Shown piece by piece: positions 10,411 to 18,946 of a stretch of 64,000 nucleotides of DNA; the stretch's first letter is position 1; the number at the start of each line of letters is the position of its first letter. The notes beneath the pieces are model-generated. The model searched no databases and was not told the origin of the DNA. It saw only the letters and a program-made list of their open reading frames with translations. Source of the stretch: Arcticibacter pallidicorallinus (GTDB taxonomy: Bacteria > Bacteroidota > Bacteroidia > Sphingobacteriales > Sphingobacteriaceae); assembly GCF_003002875.1 (NCBI RefSeq), contig NZ_PVTH01000002.1, positions 472,545 through 536,544 of the forward strand, given 5' to 3'. Position numbers and translations under genes: made by a program.

Positions 10411-11280
10411 ATGAAAAAGTATTCTGTCTTTTTATTCTTGATCCTGCTATTGTTCTCGTGTAAGGATTCATCTGAGGATGTGATAGAAGCCACCTATCCT
10501 GTCGTAATATCTGTCAAAAACTTAAGCGGCATATTGCCAGGGTCAAAAAGCGCTTTAACTTTCAATTCGGTCGACTCTCTGCTGAACAAATTTGGTGTAA
10601 TAAACTTCCTGGTTTTCGACGCAACAGGAAAGTTTGTGCGCCACAAAAAGCAAGTTAAAGAAGATAAACCGTTCGGCGAGATTTCCGATGAACTTAAGGT
10701 CGGACAATATACAGTCGTGCTGTTAGCTTCAACGGGAGAAATTTCTGTCGGAACAAATCTTACTACCCTGGCAGTTACCAAGATATCGTCCTTAGCTGCT
10801 TCAGGCGATATTTTCTATAAGAAAATATCAATTAATGTAACTTCTCAAGGTGTTAAAGAATCATTGTTTTTAGACAGGATGACGGGTTGCGTAGTGGTCA
10901 AAATAGAAGATAGGATTACTGATAATATCAAAAAGGTAGAGCTGCAGGTTGAAAATGAGACGCCTTATTTTAATATAAATACAGCTGAAGTTGATCTGAT
11001 TACAAAAGAAGAAAGGTTAGTAGCTGAGATCGTAACAGCTTCCAACCGTGATTCATTTGATTTAGGCTTGTTACTGATCAATAATCAAATTCCGATCATA
11101 GCGAACTTAAGGTTTTTGGACGCTTCAAATAAGCTGATAGTGGCGAAGCGATTACCAGCGATTACCAATATCCGAGGTCATTGGGTTTCCGCAGAGGGAA
11201 AGTTATCAGAATTTGCATCAGCAGGCTTCACAATAGGTTATAATAGTGCTTGGTTAGATACTATCGTTGTTCGTTTTTAA
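10411..11280 (+). CDS. Lipoprotein, possibly FimB/Mfa2-type fimbrial anchor
   Basis: I start the gene at the ATG at 10411 because it gives a lipoprotein signal (MKKYSVFLFLILLLFSC, cysteine 17) followed by acidic KDSSED, as in surface lipoproteins. The frame is open further upstream but that part lacks signal-peptide features. The 289-residue protein contains NFLVFDATGKFV, LKVGQYTVVLLAS and LDRMTGCVVVKIED, and two beta-sandwich-like halves. This order resembles the FimB/Mfa2 family that caps Bacteroidales-type fimbriae, but the resemblance is by eye and weak. No fimbrillin subunit gene is adjacent. It could be simply an orphan adhesin-like lipoprotein. Confidence 0.6.
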   Translation: MKKYSVFLFLILLLFSCKDSSEDVIEATYPVVISVKNLSGILPGSKSALTFNSVDSLLNKFGVINFLVFDATGKFVRHKKQVKEDKPFGEISDELKVGQYTVVLLASTGEISVGTNLTTLAVTKISSLAASGDIFYKKISINVTSQGVKESLFLDRMTGCVVVKIEDRITDNIKKVELQVENETPYFNINTAEVDLITKEERLVAEIVTASNRDSFDLGLLLINNQIPIIANLRFLDASNKLIVAKRLPAITNIRGHWVSAEGKLSEFASAGFTIGYNSAWLDTIVVRF

Positions 11281-11323
11281 AAAAACTTGAGGGACATCGC
11301 GCAAGATGTCCCTCGAGTTTTTT
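11281..11323. terminator. Bidirectional terminator between the lipoprotein gene and recA
   Basis: CTTGAGGGACATC pairs with GATGTCCCTCGAG around a short loop, with A-runs on the left and T-runs on the right. It can therefore end transcription from both sides. The recA stop codon (11322) lies in the flank. Confidence 0.85.
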
Positions 11324-12323
11324 AAATATCCTCTGTGCCCGCTACTGCTGCACGGATTTTTGACTCAAGTTCGTCAGCAAGCTCAACATTGTCCATTAGC
11401 AGTTGCTTAACAGCGTCACGTCCCTGGCCTAATTTGGTTTCATTATAGCTAAACCAAGATCCCGACTTTTTAACAACTTCGTACTCAACTCCCAGATCAA
11501 TTATCTCACCAACTTTAGATATTCCCTGCCCAAACATGATGTCGAACTCTGCAATCCGGAATGGTGGAGCCACCTTGTTTTTTACAATCTTCACTTTGGT
11601 GCGATTACCGGAAACTTCATCAGAATCTTTGATTTGTGATGTACGGCGCACATCCAGTCTGATTGATGAATAAAACTTTAATGCATTACCCCCAGTGGTA
11701 GTTTCCGGGTTTCCGAACATAACACCTATCTTTTCGCGAAGCTGATTGATAAATATACAGCAGCATCCTGTTTTAGAAATGGTTCCTGTCAACTTTCGCA
11801 AGGCTTGAGACATTAACCTTGCTTGTAATCCCATCTTGGACTCACCCATTTCCCCTTCTATTTCTCCCTTTGGTACCAAAGCGGCTACAGAGTCTATTAC
11901 GATGATGTCTATAGCGCCTGACCGGATAAGATTATCAGCAATCTCAAGTGCTTGCTCACCATTGTCTGGCTGTGAGATTAACAAATTTTCAACATCTACT
12001 CCGAGTTTTTGAGCGTAAAACTTGTCAAATGCATGTTCAGCATCTATGAAGGCTGCTATTCCACCCTTCTTTTGGCTTTCGGCAATTGCGTGTATGGCCA
12101 GAGTTGTTTTACCTGAAGACTCAGGGCCGTAAATCTCGATTATACGCCCTTTAGGTAATCCTCCAATGCCTAAAGCGATATCCAGACCAATAGAACCTGT
12201 CGATATGGCTTCTACAGCTTCTACAGCTTTATCTCCTAGCTTCATTATTGTCCCCTTACCGTAAGACTTCTCTAATTTATCTAAGGTCAATTGCAGGGCC
12301 TTCAATTTATCCACGTTGCTCAT
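11322..12323 (-). CDS. recA: Recombinase RecA
   Basis: RecA coats single-stranded DNA, performs homologous strand exchange and triggers LexA-type repair responses. The 333-residue protein is slightly shorter than the 350-residue average because of a short acidic C-terminus (VAGTEDI). Visible motifs are Walker [10 protein letters not shown] (66-74), [10 protein letters not shown], the L1/L2 loop areas GEMGESKMG and [15 protein letters not shown], and the Walker B run [14 protein letters not shown]. It is transcribed alone on the minus strand, with a -7 box at 12344-12351. Confidence 0.98.
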   Translation of the reverse strand: MSNVDKLKALQLTLDKLEKSYGKGTIMKLGDKAVEAVEAISTGSIGLDIALGIGGLPKGRIIEIYGPESSGKTTLAIHAIAESQKKGGIAAFIDAEHAFDKFYAQKLGVDVENLLISQPDNGEQALEIADNLIRSGAIDIIVIDSVAALVPKGEIEGEMGESKMGLQARLMSQALRKLTGTISKTGCCCIFINQLREKIGVMFGNPETTTGGNALKFYSSIRLDVRRTSQIKDSDEVSGNRTKVKIVKNKVAPPFRIAEFDIMFGQGISKVGEIIDLGVEYEVVKKSGSWFSYNETKLGQGRDAVKQLLMDNVELADELESKIRAAVAGTEDI

Positions 12324-12343
12324 ATATTTAGTATTATAAGTGT

Positions 12344-12351
12344 CAAATATA
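12344..12351 (-). promoter_or_regulatory. Candidate -7 element of recA
   Basis: TATATTTG on the minus strand fits TAnnTTTG and lies 20 bp before the recA ATG. No clear -33 element was seen at the expected distance, and I saw no obvious LexA box. Confidence 0.4.
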
Positions 12352-12450
12352 AATAATATTTTCTAATGCTAAATTATTTAACATTATTTTATATTGGAGG
12401 GAGATATATTTAATTACAAGTATCTGCAAAGGAAAAAGAAAAACAAATAG

Positions 12451-13119
12451 CTAAGGAACATTTATGATTTTCAGGCTTGGAACGACTTGCTTTTCAAAAT
12501 ACTTGCAAAAGGATGTAATCGGACATATGTTGCATTTGGGGCTTCTGGCGACACATATATACCTTCCATGTAGAATAAGCCAATGGTGAGCTACTCCCAA
12601 AGTTTCTTTGGGCAAGTACTTTACAAGCTGTTTTTCGACGGCGAATGGAGTAGTAGCACGAGTCGTAAGTCCTAATCTGTTGGCGACCCTGAATACATGG
12701 GTGTCAACAGCAATCGCGGGGGCGTCATAGATGACAGATGCGATCACGTTAGCGGTCTTCCTGCCTACACCTGGCAGCTTTTGTAAATCGTCGATGCTCG
12801 AAGGAATAACACCCTGGAAATCGGAAATTAGTAATCTGGCCATTCCGACCAGATGCTTCGCTTTATTATTTGGATAGCTTACAGACCGTATGTATGTAAA
12901 AACTTCTTCGGGACTTGAGGCCGCAAGTGAATAGGCATCTGGAAATTTGTCAAATAAGGCCGGAGTTATCTGGTTAATCCGTTTGTCGGTACATTGCGCT
13001 GAAAGGATAACCGCTACAAGCAATTCGTAAGAATTGGAATAATTAAGCTCTGTCTGGGCGTCTGGCTGATGCGTAGAAAAGTACTCCACAAAAGCTTTTA
13101 CCCGATCTTTTTTTTGCAT
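12451..13119 (-). CDS. nth: Endonuclease III
   Basis: This is a base-excision repair DNA glycosylase/AP lyase for oxidised pyrimidines. I start it at the ATG at 13119 (222 aa); a TTG two codons upstream is also in frame. Helix-hairpin-helix LPGVGRKTANV carries the catalytic lysine (K121), and AVDTHVFRV carries the catalytic aspartate (D139). The four cysteines at 189, 196, 199 and 205 (C-X6-C-X2-C-X5-C) bind the 4Fe-4S cluster. A TTACTTTG box ends 4 nt before the ATG, so the message may be nearly leaderless. It lies next to a sigma factor and recA. Confidence 0.96.
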   Translation of the reverse strand: MQKKDRVKAFVEYFSTHQPDAQTELNYSNSYELLVAVILSAQCTDKRINQITPALFDKFPDAYSLAASSPEEVFTYIRSVSYPNNKAKHLVGMARLLISDFQGVIPSSIDDLQKLPGVGRKTANVIASVIYDAPAIAVDTHVFRVANRLGLTTRATTPFAVEKQLVKYLPKETLGVAHHWLILHGRYICVARSPKCNICPITSFCKYFEKQVVPSLKIINVP

Positions 13120-13140
13120 AAGCAAAGTAACGAATACCGG

Positions 13141-13335
13141 CTATGATTTTTTAGATAGCGAATATGCTTTTATGAAATTTATTGATTCGGGTGATGGATC
13201 TTTCAGTTCCTTATCCAGATATTCTTTGAGCTTCGTGTAAAATGACAGGTCGTTGGCACCCAATGTTTCAAGTGTTTCACTTGGAAAGTCGTCAGCCGGA
13301 TAGAGGCCGGAGGAGAGTGTAGAAAATTGTATCAT
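13141..13335 (-). CDS. Small protein of unknown function
   Basis: This is a 64-residue frame from the ATG at 13335 (MIQFSTLSSGLYPADDFPSE) to a stop at 13141. A TTG two codons upstream would also be possible. The product is acidic in the middle and lysine-rich at the end (FIKAYSLSKKS), with no signal peptide or membrane segment. It lies between the ECF sigma factor and nth on the same strand, with 21 bp to the nth start. A perfect 13-bp inverted repeat directly abuts its start codon. I do not recognise a family. The position and tight spacing support a real gene, but the coding evidence is modest. Confidence 0.5.
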   Translation of the reverse strand: MIQFSTLSSGLYPADDFPSETLETLGANDLSFYTKLKEYLDKELKDPSPESINFIKAYSLSKKS

Positions 13336-13374
13336 AAGCAAAGCCGTTGTTATATCTAACTAACGGCTTTGCTT
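13336..13374 (-). repeat. Perfect 13-bp inverted repeat before the small gene
   Basis: AAGCAAAGCCGTT (13336-13348) and AACGGCTTTGCTT (13362-13374) are exact reverse complements with a 13-nt spacer. The inner end touches the ATG at 13335. No T-run follows on either strand, so it is not a typical terminator. It could still end the sigma factor transcript or block initiation of the small gene. Confidence 0.7.
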
Positions 13375-13410
13375 GGTGAATATTTTAAGAAATTTAAAAT
13401 AATGTTATTG

Positions 13411-13998
13411 TTAAATTAATTTGATACTCAGCTCCTTAGCATCGAACATTTTGCGGAGGTTGTTCAGAGCGTATCTCATTCGCCCCAGAGCTGTATTAAT
13501 GCTCACGTTGGTGATGTCGGCGATCTCTTTGAAGCTCATCTCTCCGTAGTGCCTCATAATCAAAACCTCCTTCTGTTCATCCGGTAGTAATTGAATCATC
13601 TTTCTGAGGTCTTGATGAGTTTGGTTTCTAACCATTTGCTCCTCAATACTCTCATCGCAGAACCCTAAGACATCGAATATGTCGAAACCATCGCCGCTCG
13701 TGATTACAGGAGTACGCTTTTCTTTCCGGAAATAATCAATTACCAGGTTGTGCGCAATTCGCAATACCCATGGAAGAAACTTGCCTTCCTCGTTGTATTT
13801 ACCGGTTTTTAGCGTATTGATGACCTTGATGAAGGTATCCTGAAAAATGTCTTCTGCCAGATATTGATCTTTAACCAGCATATAAATCGATGTATATATT
13901 TTGGATTTGTGTCTGCTGACCAACTCTTCCAAACCCGTCTCCTGACCAGCTATATAAATATGTATAAGCTCCTGGTCGCTTTTCCCTTGAAGTTTCAT
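13411..13998 (-). CDS. ECF-type RNA polymerase sigma factor
   Basis: The 195-residue protein has sigma-70 region 2 (EELVSRHKSKIYTSIYMLVKDQYLAEDIFQDTF, about 24-56, including the DxFQDTF motif) and region 4 (LLPDEQKEVLIMRHYGEMSFKEIADI, helix-turn-helix near 150-180). Region 3 is absent, as expected for the ECF group. No anti-sigma factor gene is adjacent, which is unusual for ECF factors; the neighbour is the 64-residue unknown protein. It may belong to a housekeeping-like ECF group of Bacteroidota found next to DNA repair genes, but that is inference. Confidence 0.9.
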   Translation of the reverse strand: MKLQGKSDQELIHIYIAGQETGLEELVSRHKSKIYTSIYMLVKDQYLAEDIFQDTFIKVINTLKTGKYNEEGKFLPWVLRIAHNLVIDYFRKEKRTPVITSGDGFDIFDVLGFCDESIEEQMVRNQTHQDLRKMIQLLPDEQKEVLIMRHYGEMSFKEIADITNVSINTALGRMRYALNNLRKMFDAKELSIKLI

Positions 13999-14320
13999 AG
14001 GACTCCTCTCTTTGTTTTTGCTTAAAATAATTACTAAAAAGTATAGAGTAGAGTTTTATCCAAATTGTCGATTTAAGCTATAAGTTGTGTGTGTGGAGAT
14101 TATATATCAAATATAATAAAAATATAACCTACTACGGTACAATATTTTTGTTACACCTTGGTTTATATTACATTAAGCGGTAATCCATAATATAATCCCC
14201 AGGTTTATAAATCTACGAAAAAGGTAACGTATGGTTCGCCAAAAAGTGTTAAGATATGTTAAAGTCTTGACCTCCGGTTGCTAGATTAACCCTTACCTTT
14301 GCATTAAACGATATCATTGC
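13999..14320. other. Divergent promoter region between the sigma factor gene and uvrA
   Basis: This 322-bp AT-rich stretch has no coding frame that I can support. It contains the uvrA -7 box near its right end. I saw no clear operator or SOS box. Confidence 0.5.
14294..14301 (+). promoter_or_regulatory. Candidate -7 element of uvrA
   Basis: TACCTTTG fits TAnnTTTG and ends 19 bp before the ATG. The nearest TTG upstream (14267-14269) is 24 bp away, longer than usual. Confidence 0.4.
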
Positions 14321-17122
14321 ATGAATATTGAATCAGAACAAGATCCAAAAAATACCATATTAATAAAAGGGGCTCGCGTCCATAATCTCAAAAACATAGA
14401 TGTCAATATACCGAAAAATAAGCTCGTAGTAATCACTGGCTTGTCCGGATCTGGCAAATCTTCCCTGGCGTTTGATACTTTGTACGCCGAAGGGCAGCGT
14501 CGTTACGTTGAAAGCCTATCTTCTTACGCCAGGCAGTTCATGGGTCGAATGAATAAGCCAGACGTTGATTATATCAAAGGGATTGCTCCTGCGATAGCCA
14601 TCGAACAAAAGGTGATCACGAGTAATCCCCGTTCGACGGTGGGAACCTCTACCGAGATCTATGATTATCTTAAACTCCTGTTCTCCCGTATCGGGAAAAC
14701 GATCTCGCCAGTCTCCGGACAAGAGGTAATGCGTGATTCTGTAACCACTGTTACGAACTATATCACGTCATTGCCCGACGGTGACGCTGTTACCATTCTG
14801 TGCCCTTTGCATCCTCATAACAATCGCAGTCTGAAGGAAGAACTTGCAGTATTACTTCAGAAAGGGTTCGTGCGCGTTTACCATGCAGGTAAAATGGTTA
14901 GGATCGAGGAATTGCTTGAGGATGAGAAAGTAAAAAATGAAAAGCTAATAGCAAGCGATATTGTAAAGATTGTAATTGACCGCATCACTATCAGTTCAGA
15001 CGATGATACTATAAGTCGCATGGGCGATTCCATTCAAACTGCATTTTTTGAAGGGAAAGGTGATTGTTTCGTAGAGTATAACGGTGAAATGAAATTCTTC
15101 TGCGATCGTTTTGAACTGGATGGCATGCGTTTCGAAGAACCTACTCCAAATTTCTTCAGCTTTAATAATCCGTACGGAGCTTGTAAGCGGTGTGAAGGAT
15201 TCGGAAGGGTGATTGGCATCGACGAAGATTTGGTGGTTCCTGACAAGAGCAAATCCGTCTATGATGGCGCGATAGCACCTTGGAGAGGCGAAAAAATGGG
15301 CGTATGGCTACAGGAGTTTCTGAAGAACGCCCTGAAGTTTAATTTCCCTGTTCATCGCTCCTTTAACCAGTTGACAGACGATCAGCGCCAGCTTCTCTGG
15401 GACGGTAACAAGTACTTCCGCGGATTGAACGAGTTCTTTTCAGAGCTGGAAGCGCAAACCTATAAAATTCAATACCGGGTGATGTTATCGCGATATCGCG
15501 GTAAAACGAATTGTCCGGATTGCAAAGGCAGTCGCCTGAGGAAGGATGCCTCCTATGTGAAGATAGCCGGAAGGTCCATCACAGACCTTGTGCTCATGCC
15601 TTTGGATTCGTCTATTAGCTTCTTTAATTCGCTGGACTTAACATCTAATGAAACGAAGATAGCAAAGCGCTTATTGGCCGAAATAACCAGTCGCATTAGT
15701 TTCCTTAATGACGTGGGTTTGGGATACCTGACGCTGAATCGGCTTTCAAATAGCCTTTCAGGCGGTGAGTCACAACGTATCAATCTGGCAACCTCGCTCG
15801 GCAGCTCGCTGGTCGGTTCAGTCTATGTGCTCGACGAGCCGAGTATCGGTCTTCATCCCCGGGATACCCATAGATTGATAGGCGTGCTCAAATCACTTCG
15901 CGATGTGGGTAACACCGTGTTGGTTGTTGAGCATGAAGAAGAAATGATGAAAGCGGCAGATCACCTGATAGATATCGGCCCCGAAGCTGGTACTAACGGT
16001 GGAAACCTGGTCTTTTCTGGTAACTATGAGCAGATTTTAAAGGACGAAGGGAGCCTGACCGGAAACTATCTTAGTGGAAGGGAAAAGATCGAGGTGCCCG
16101 TCAGGCGACGCAGCTGGTCCGACTTTATCGAACTGAAAGGTGCCCGGGAGAATAACCTTAAAAGTATCGACGTCAAGTTTCCGCTAAATGTTTTTACCTG
16201 CGTTACAGGTGTTTCCGGTTCCGGAAAGACGTCTCTCGTTAAAAGGATATTACAGCCAGCCTTGCAGAAGGTTATCGGTAACTATTCAGGCGAGCAGACC
16301 GGAGCTTACGATAGTCTGGAAGGCAGCTTCGGAGAGATCGATCATGTTGAGCTTGTAGACCAGAATCCCATTGGTCGCTCGTCCCGCTCAAATCCGGTCA
16401 CTTATGTAAAAGCCTATGATGATATCCGGAATCTTTTTGCTTCACAGGCATCTGCGAAGGCTGCCGGACTGAAGCCGGCTGCATTCTCTTTCAATGTGGA
16501 AGGGGGGCGCTGTGATGTCTGCCAGGGAGAAGGCGAAGTGAAAATAGAGATGCAGTTCATGGCTGACCTTTTCTTGCCATGCGAGGCTTGCCGGGGGCAG
16601 CGTTTCAAGCAGCACGTTCTCGACGTTGAGTATAAAGAGAAAAATATTTCTGCAGTACTGGACATGACTATTGAAGAAGCATTAAGCTTTTTCAAAGATG
16701 AACCCAAGATCATCAGCAAAATACAACCTTTGCTTGACGTAGGCCTGGGATATGTACATCTCGGGCAATCTTCAAATACCCTGTCGGGTGGAGAGGCTCA
16801 AAGAATTAAGCTCGCATCCTTTTTGATCAAGGGGAACAACCGAAGCAAGACGCTTTTCATCTTTGACGAACCTACAACGGGTCTGCATTTTCACGATATC
16901 AAGAAATTACTAAAGTCGCTAAATGCTCTTCTCGATCAGGGGAATACTATTCTGGTCATCGAGCATAACGTCGACGTGATCAAATGTGCCGACTGGGTCA
17001 TCGACATAGGTCCTGAAGGAGGCGATCGCGGAGGAAATCTGGTGTTTGAAGGTGTACCTGAAGATCTGGCTAAGGTTAAAGACTCCTATACCGGTGCCTT
17101 TCTTAAAGGTGTCTTGAAATAA
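14321..17122 (+). CDS. uvrA: Excinuclease ABC subunit A
   Basis: UvrA is the damage-sensing ATPase of nucleotide excision repair and loads UvrB on DNA. The 933-residue protein has two ABC ATPase halves: Walker [10 protein letters not shown] (40-48) and GVSGSGKTS, signatures [12 protein letters not shown] and [12 protein letters not shown], and Walker [11 protein letters not shown] and [10 protein letters not shown]. Zinc knuckles are visible as CKRC/CPDC in the first half and CDVCQGEGE ... CEACRGQ in the second. The length is that of a full UvrA. uvrB is not in the window. Confidence 0.97.
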   Translation: MNIESEQDPKNTILIKGARVHNLKNIDVNIPKNKLVVITGLSGSGKSSLAFDTLYAEGQRRYVESLSSYARQFMGRMNKPDVDYIKGIAPAIAIEQKVITSNPRSTVGTSTEIYDYLKLLFSRIGKTISPVSGQEVMRDSVTTVTNYITSLPDGDAVTILCPLHPHNNRSLKEELAVLLQKGFVRVYHAGKMVRIEELLEDEKVKNEKLIASDIVKIVIDRITISSDDDTISRMGDSIQTAFFEGKGDCFVEYNGEMKFFCDRFELDGMRFEEPTPNFFSFNNPYGACKRCEGFGRVIGIDEDLVVPDKSKSVYDGAIAPWRGEKMGVWLQEFLKNALKFNFPVHRSFNQLTDDQRQLLWDGNKYFRGLNEFFSELEAQTYKIQYRVMLSRYRGKTNCPDCKGSRLRKDASYVKIAGRSITDLVLMPLDSSISFFNSLDLTSNETKIAKRLLAEITSRISFLNDVGLGYLTLNRLSNSLSGGESQRINLATSLGSSLVGSVYVLDEPSIGLHPRDTHRLIGVLKSLRDVGNTVLVVEHEEEMMKAADHLIDIGPEAGTNGGNLVFSGNYEQILKDEGSLTGNYLSGREKIEVPVRRRSWSDFIELKGARENNLKSIDVKFPLNVFTCVTGVSGSGKTSLVKRILQPALQKVIGNYSGEQTGAYDSLEGSFGEIDHVELVDQNPIGRSSRSNPVTYVKAYDDIRNLFASQASAKAAGLKPAAFSFNVEGGRCDVCQGEGEVKIEMQFMADLFLPCEACRGQRFKQHVLDVEYKEKNISAVLDMTIEEALSFFKDEPKIISKIQPLLDVGLGYVHLGQSSNTLSGGEAQRIKLASFLIKGNNRSKTLFIFDEPTTGLHFHDIKKLLKSLNALLDQGNTILVIEHNVDVIKCADWVIDIGPEGGDRGGNLVFEGVPEDLAKVKDSYTGAFLKGVLK

Positions 17123-17259
17123 CACATAAGGGGAGGATAGCCATTTATCAAAATCTGCCCTCAGGGAGCAGGATTATTAGTATATTGGCTATCCTCAAAT
17201 GATTCAGGGATCCTGATTGTTTCTATGATCAAGTCCCTTTTTAGATGCAATAACTCAAA
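17123..17259 (+). promoter_or_regulatory. Structured leader between uvrA and metZ (candidate attenuator)
   Basis: GAGGATAGCCA (17133-17143) and TGGCTATCCTC (17186-17196) are perfect 11-bp inverted repeats that enclose a smaller hairpin (CTGC/GCAG, 17155-17171). They are followed by a second hairpin (AGGGA 17206-17210 with TCCCT 17234-17238) and TTTTT, only 17 bp before the metZ ATG. There is no room for a promoter after this terminator-like hairpin, so metZ must be read through it. This is the layout of an attenuator. It does not match a SAM riboswitch that I can recognise. Confidence 0.45.
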
Positions 17260-18429
17260 ATGAACGAACAATCCAAGCTAATTCGTATACAGGCAGAACG
17301 AAGTCCGAACCGCGAACACTCTGTGCCTCTGTATCTCACTTCAAGCTTTGTTTTCGATGATGCGGAGCAAGGCAGAGCAGTATTTGCTGATGAAGAGCCG
17401 GGTATTATCTACTCCCGATACTCCAATCCCAACACCACTGAACTAATCGATAAGGTATGTATGCTGGAAGGTGCAGAAGCCGGGCTGGCGTTTTCATCAG
17501 GCATGGCGGCTGTTTTTGCGTCGCTGGCCGGACTCCTTAAGAGTGGCGATCATGTACTCGCCTGCAGGTCTATCTTTGGGTCTACGCATCAGCTGTTAAC
17601 GCAGCTTTTACCGAGATGGGGTATCACCAGTTCCTACGTAGATGCGCTTGCACCAGAGACCTGGGAAGCAGCTATACGTCCTGAAACGAAGATGATCTTC
17701 TTAGAAACGCCATCCAACCCTGGCTTAGAGCTCGTGGATTTAGAATGGCTGGGCTCTTTGAAGAAGAAATACCCTCATATCATTCTGAACGTTGACAACT
17801 GTTTCGCAACGCCCTATCTGCAAAAACCCCTACAATACGGTATAGACCTCGTTTCTCACTCCGCCACGAAGTACATGGATGGTCAGGGGAGAGTACTCGG
17901 AGGCCTTATTGCCGGAAGAGCCGATTTGATTAAAGAACTGATGTTCTTTATCAGGCATACCGGTCCGGCAATGTCCGCTTTCAATGCCTGGATATTTTCA
18001 AAGAGTCTGGAAACTTTGCCTGTGCGGATGGACAGACACTGTAGCTCAGCGCTTAAGCTCGCACAGATGCTGGACGAGCATCCGGAAATCGAAGTGGTCA
18101 GATATCCTCATCTGCCCTCTCACCCTCAGTACGATCTTGCGAAAAAGCAAATGAAGCAGGGCGGTGGTATCGTAACTTTCATCGTAAAAGGAGGATTTGA
18201 CCGCGCGAAGAAGTTCCTTGACGCACTGGAGATGGTCTTGATTACCTCAAACCTCGGAGACTCCCGTAGTATCGGAACGCATCCTGCATCCACCACACAT
18301 TCCAAGCTAACGGAGGAAGAAAGGCAAGCTATCGGTATTTATCCAGGTTCAATACGCGTTTCTGTAGGTCTTGAAGACCCAGAAGACATTATCAACGATG
18401 TTAAACAAGCAATAGAACGGTCTAAATAA
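17260..18429 (+). CDS. metZ: O-succinylhomoserine sulfhydrylase / trans-sulfuration enzyme
   Basis: This PLP enzyme of the Cys/Met metabolism family would make homocysteine from O-succinylhomoserine and sulfide in methionine synthesis. The 389-residue protein contains YSRYSNPNT (51-59), FSSGMAAV (78-85), LNVDNCFATP with the PLP aspartate D179, and SHSATKYMDGQGR with the Schiff-base lysine K204. The latter segment has the MetZ form (KYMDGQGR). Cystathionine gamma-synthase or an acetylhomoserine enzyme cannot be fully excluded. It is preceded by a structured leader and followed after 91 bp by an OsmC-like gene. Confidence 0.85.
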   Translation: MNEQSKLIRIQAERSPNREHSVPLYLTSSFVFDDAEQGRAVFADEEPGIIYSRYSNPNTTELIDKVCMLEGAEAGLAFSSGMAAVFASLAGLLKSGDHVLACRSIFGSTHQLLTQLLPRWGITSSYVDALAPETWEAAIRPETKMIFLETPSNPGLELVDLEWLGSLKKKYPHIILNVDNCFATPYLQKPLQYGIDLVSHSATKYMDGQGRVLGGLIAGRADLIKELMFFIRHTGPAMSAFNAWIFSKSLETLPVRMDRHCSSALKLAQMLDEHPEIEVVRYPHLPSHPQYDLAKKQMKQGGGIVTFIVKGGFDRAKKFLDALEMVLITSNLGDSRSIGTHPASTTHSKLTEEERQAIGIYPGSIRVSVGLEDPEDIINDVKQAIERSK

Positions 18430-18441
18430 AGCAAGAATGAT

Positions 18442-18488
18442 GCTATCATGAGTTAAACGCCTAAGCAGGGTGGAATGATCATGATAGC
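18442..18488 (+). promoter_or_regulatory. Long-range hairpin before the osmC-like gene
   Basis: GCTATCATGA (18442-18451) and TCATGATAGC (18479-18488) are perfect 10-bp inverted repeats with a 27-nt loop. The gene starts 33 bp later. No T-run follows, so this is not a classical terminator for metZ. Confidence 0.45.
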
Positions 18489-18520
18489 TTCGTTGCTGTT
18501 AACGAATTAAATTATATCAG

Positions 18521-18946
18521 ATGAAAATAGAGTTAAACCGGTTAAACGATGCTGTACACCTCGAGGCAGCAGCTCCGTCATCCACTGTAAAAGTTCATAT
18601 TGATGGCTCTCCGGAGATCGGAGGCGAGGGACTGGGCGTAAGACCAATGGAGCTAGTACTGATGGCTCTTGGCTCATGCAGTTCTTTCGATCTCATATCC
18701 ATCTTGAAAAAGCAGCGCCAGGAAATACAGGATATTTCCGTATCTGTAGAAGCAGACAGGGCAGACGCCGTTCCCGCTGTGTTTACGAACATCAGAATGA
18801 ACTTTAAACTGCAAGGCAATATCGACCAGGCAAAGGCAGAAAAAGCTGCGGAGCTTGCGGTAAAAAAATACTGTTCAGTGCACGATATGCTGGCGGCAGG
18901 AGGAGTAAACATCGATTACACCATCACTATAGAACCGGCTATTTAA
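18521..18946 (+). CDS. OsmC family peroxiredoxin-like protein
   Basis: OsmC/Ohr proteins reduce organic or fatty-acid hydroperoxides with two cysteines. In this 141-residue protein the pair is C53 (ALGSCSSFDL) and C118 (KKYCSVHDML), at the usual spacing, and a general-fold RPMELVLMALGSC is visible. The length is typical. Being downstream of metZ suggests a link to sulfur metabolism or oxidative protection of it, but this is inference. Its last 8 bp overlap the 3' end of the gene on the opposite strand. Confidence 0.88.
   Translation: MKIELNRLNDAVHLEAAAPSSTVKVHIDGSPEIGGEGLGVRPMELVLMALGSCSSFDLISILKKQRQEIQDISVSVEADRADAVPAVFTNIRMNFKLQGNIDQAKAEKAAELAVKKYCSVHDMLAAGGVNIDYTITIEPAI

Noticed and set aside
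17133..17259. A SAM-I or SAM-II riboswitch before metZ
   Set aside because: The position suits one, but I do not see the conserved SAM-I blocks or the SAM-II closing GCTAAA. I therefore report only an unclassified structured leader.
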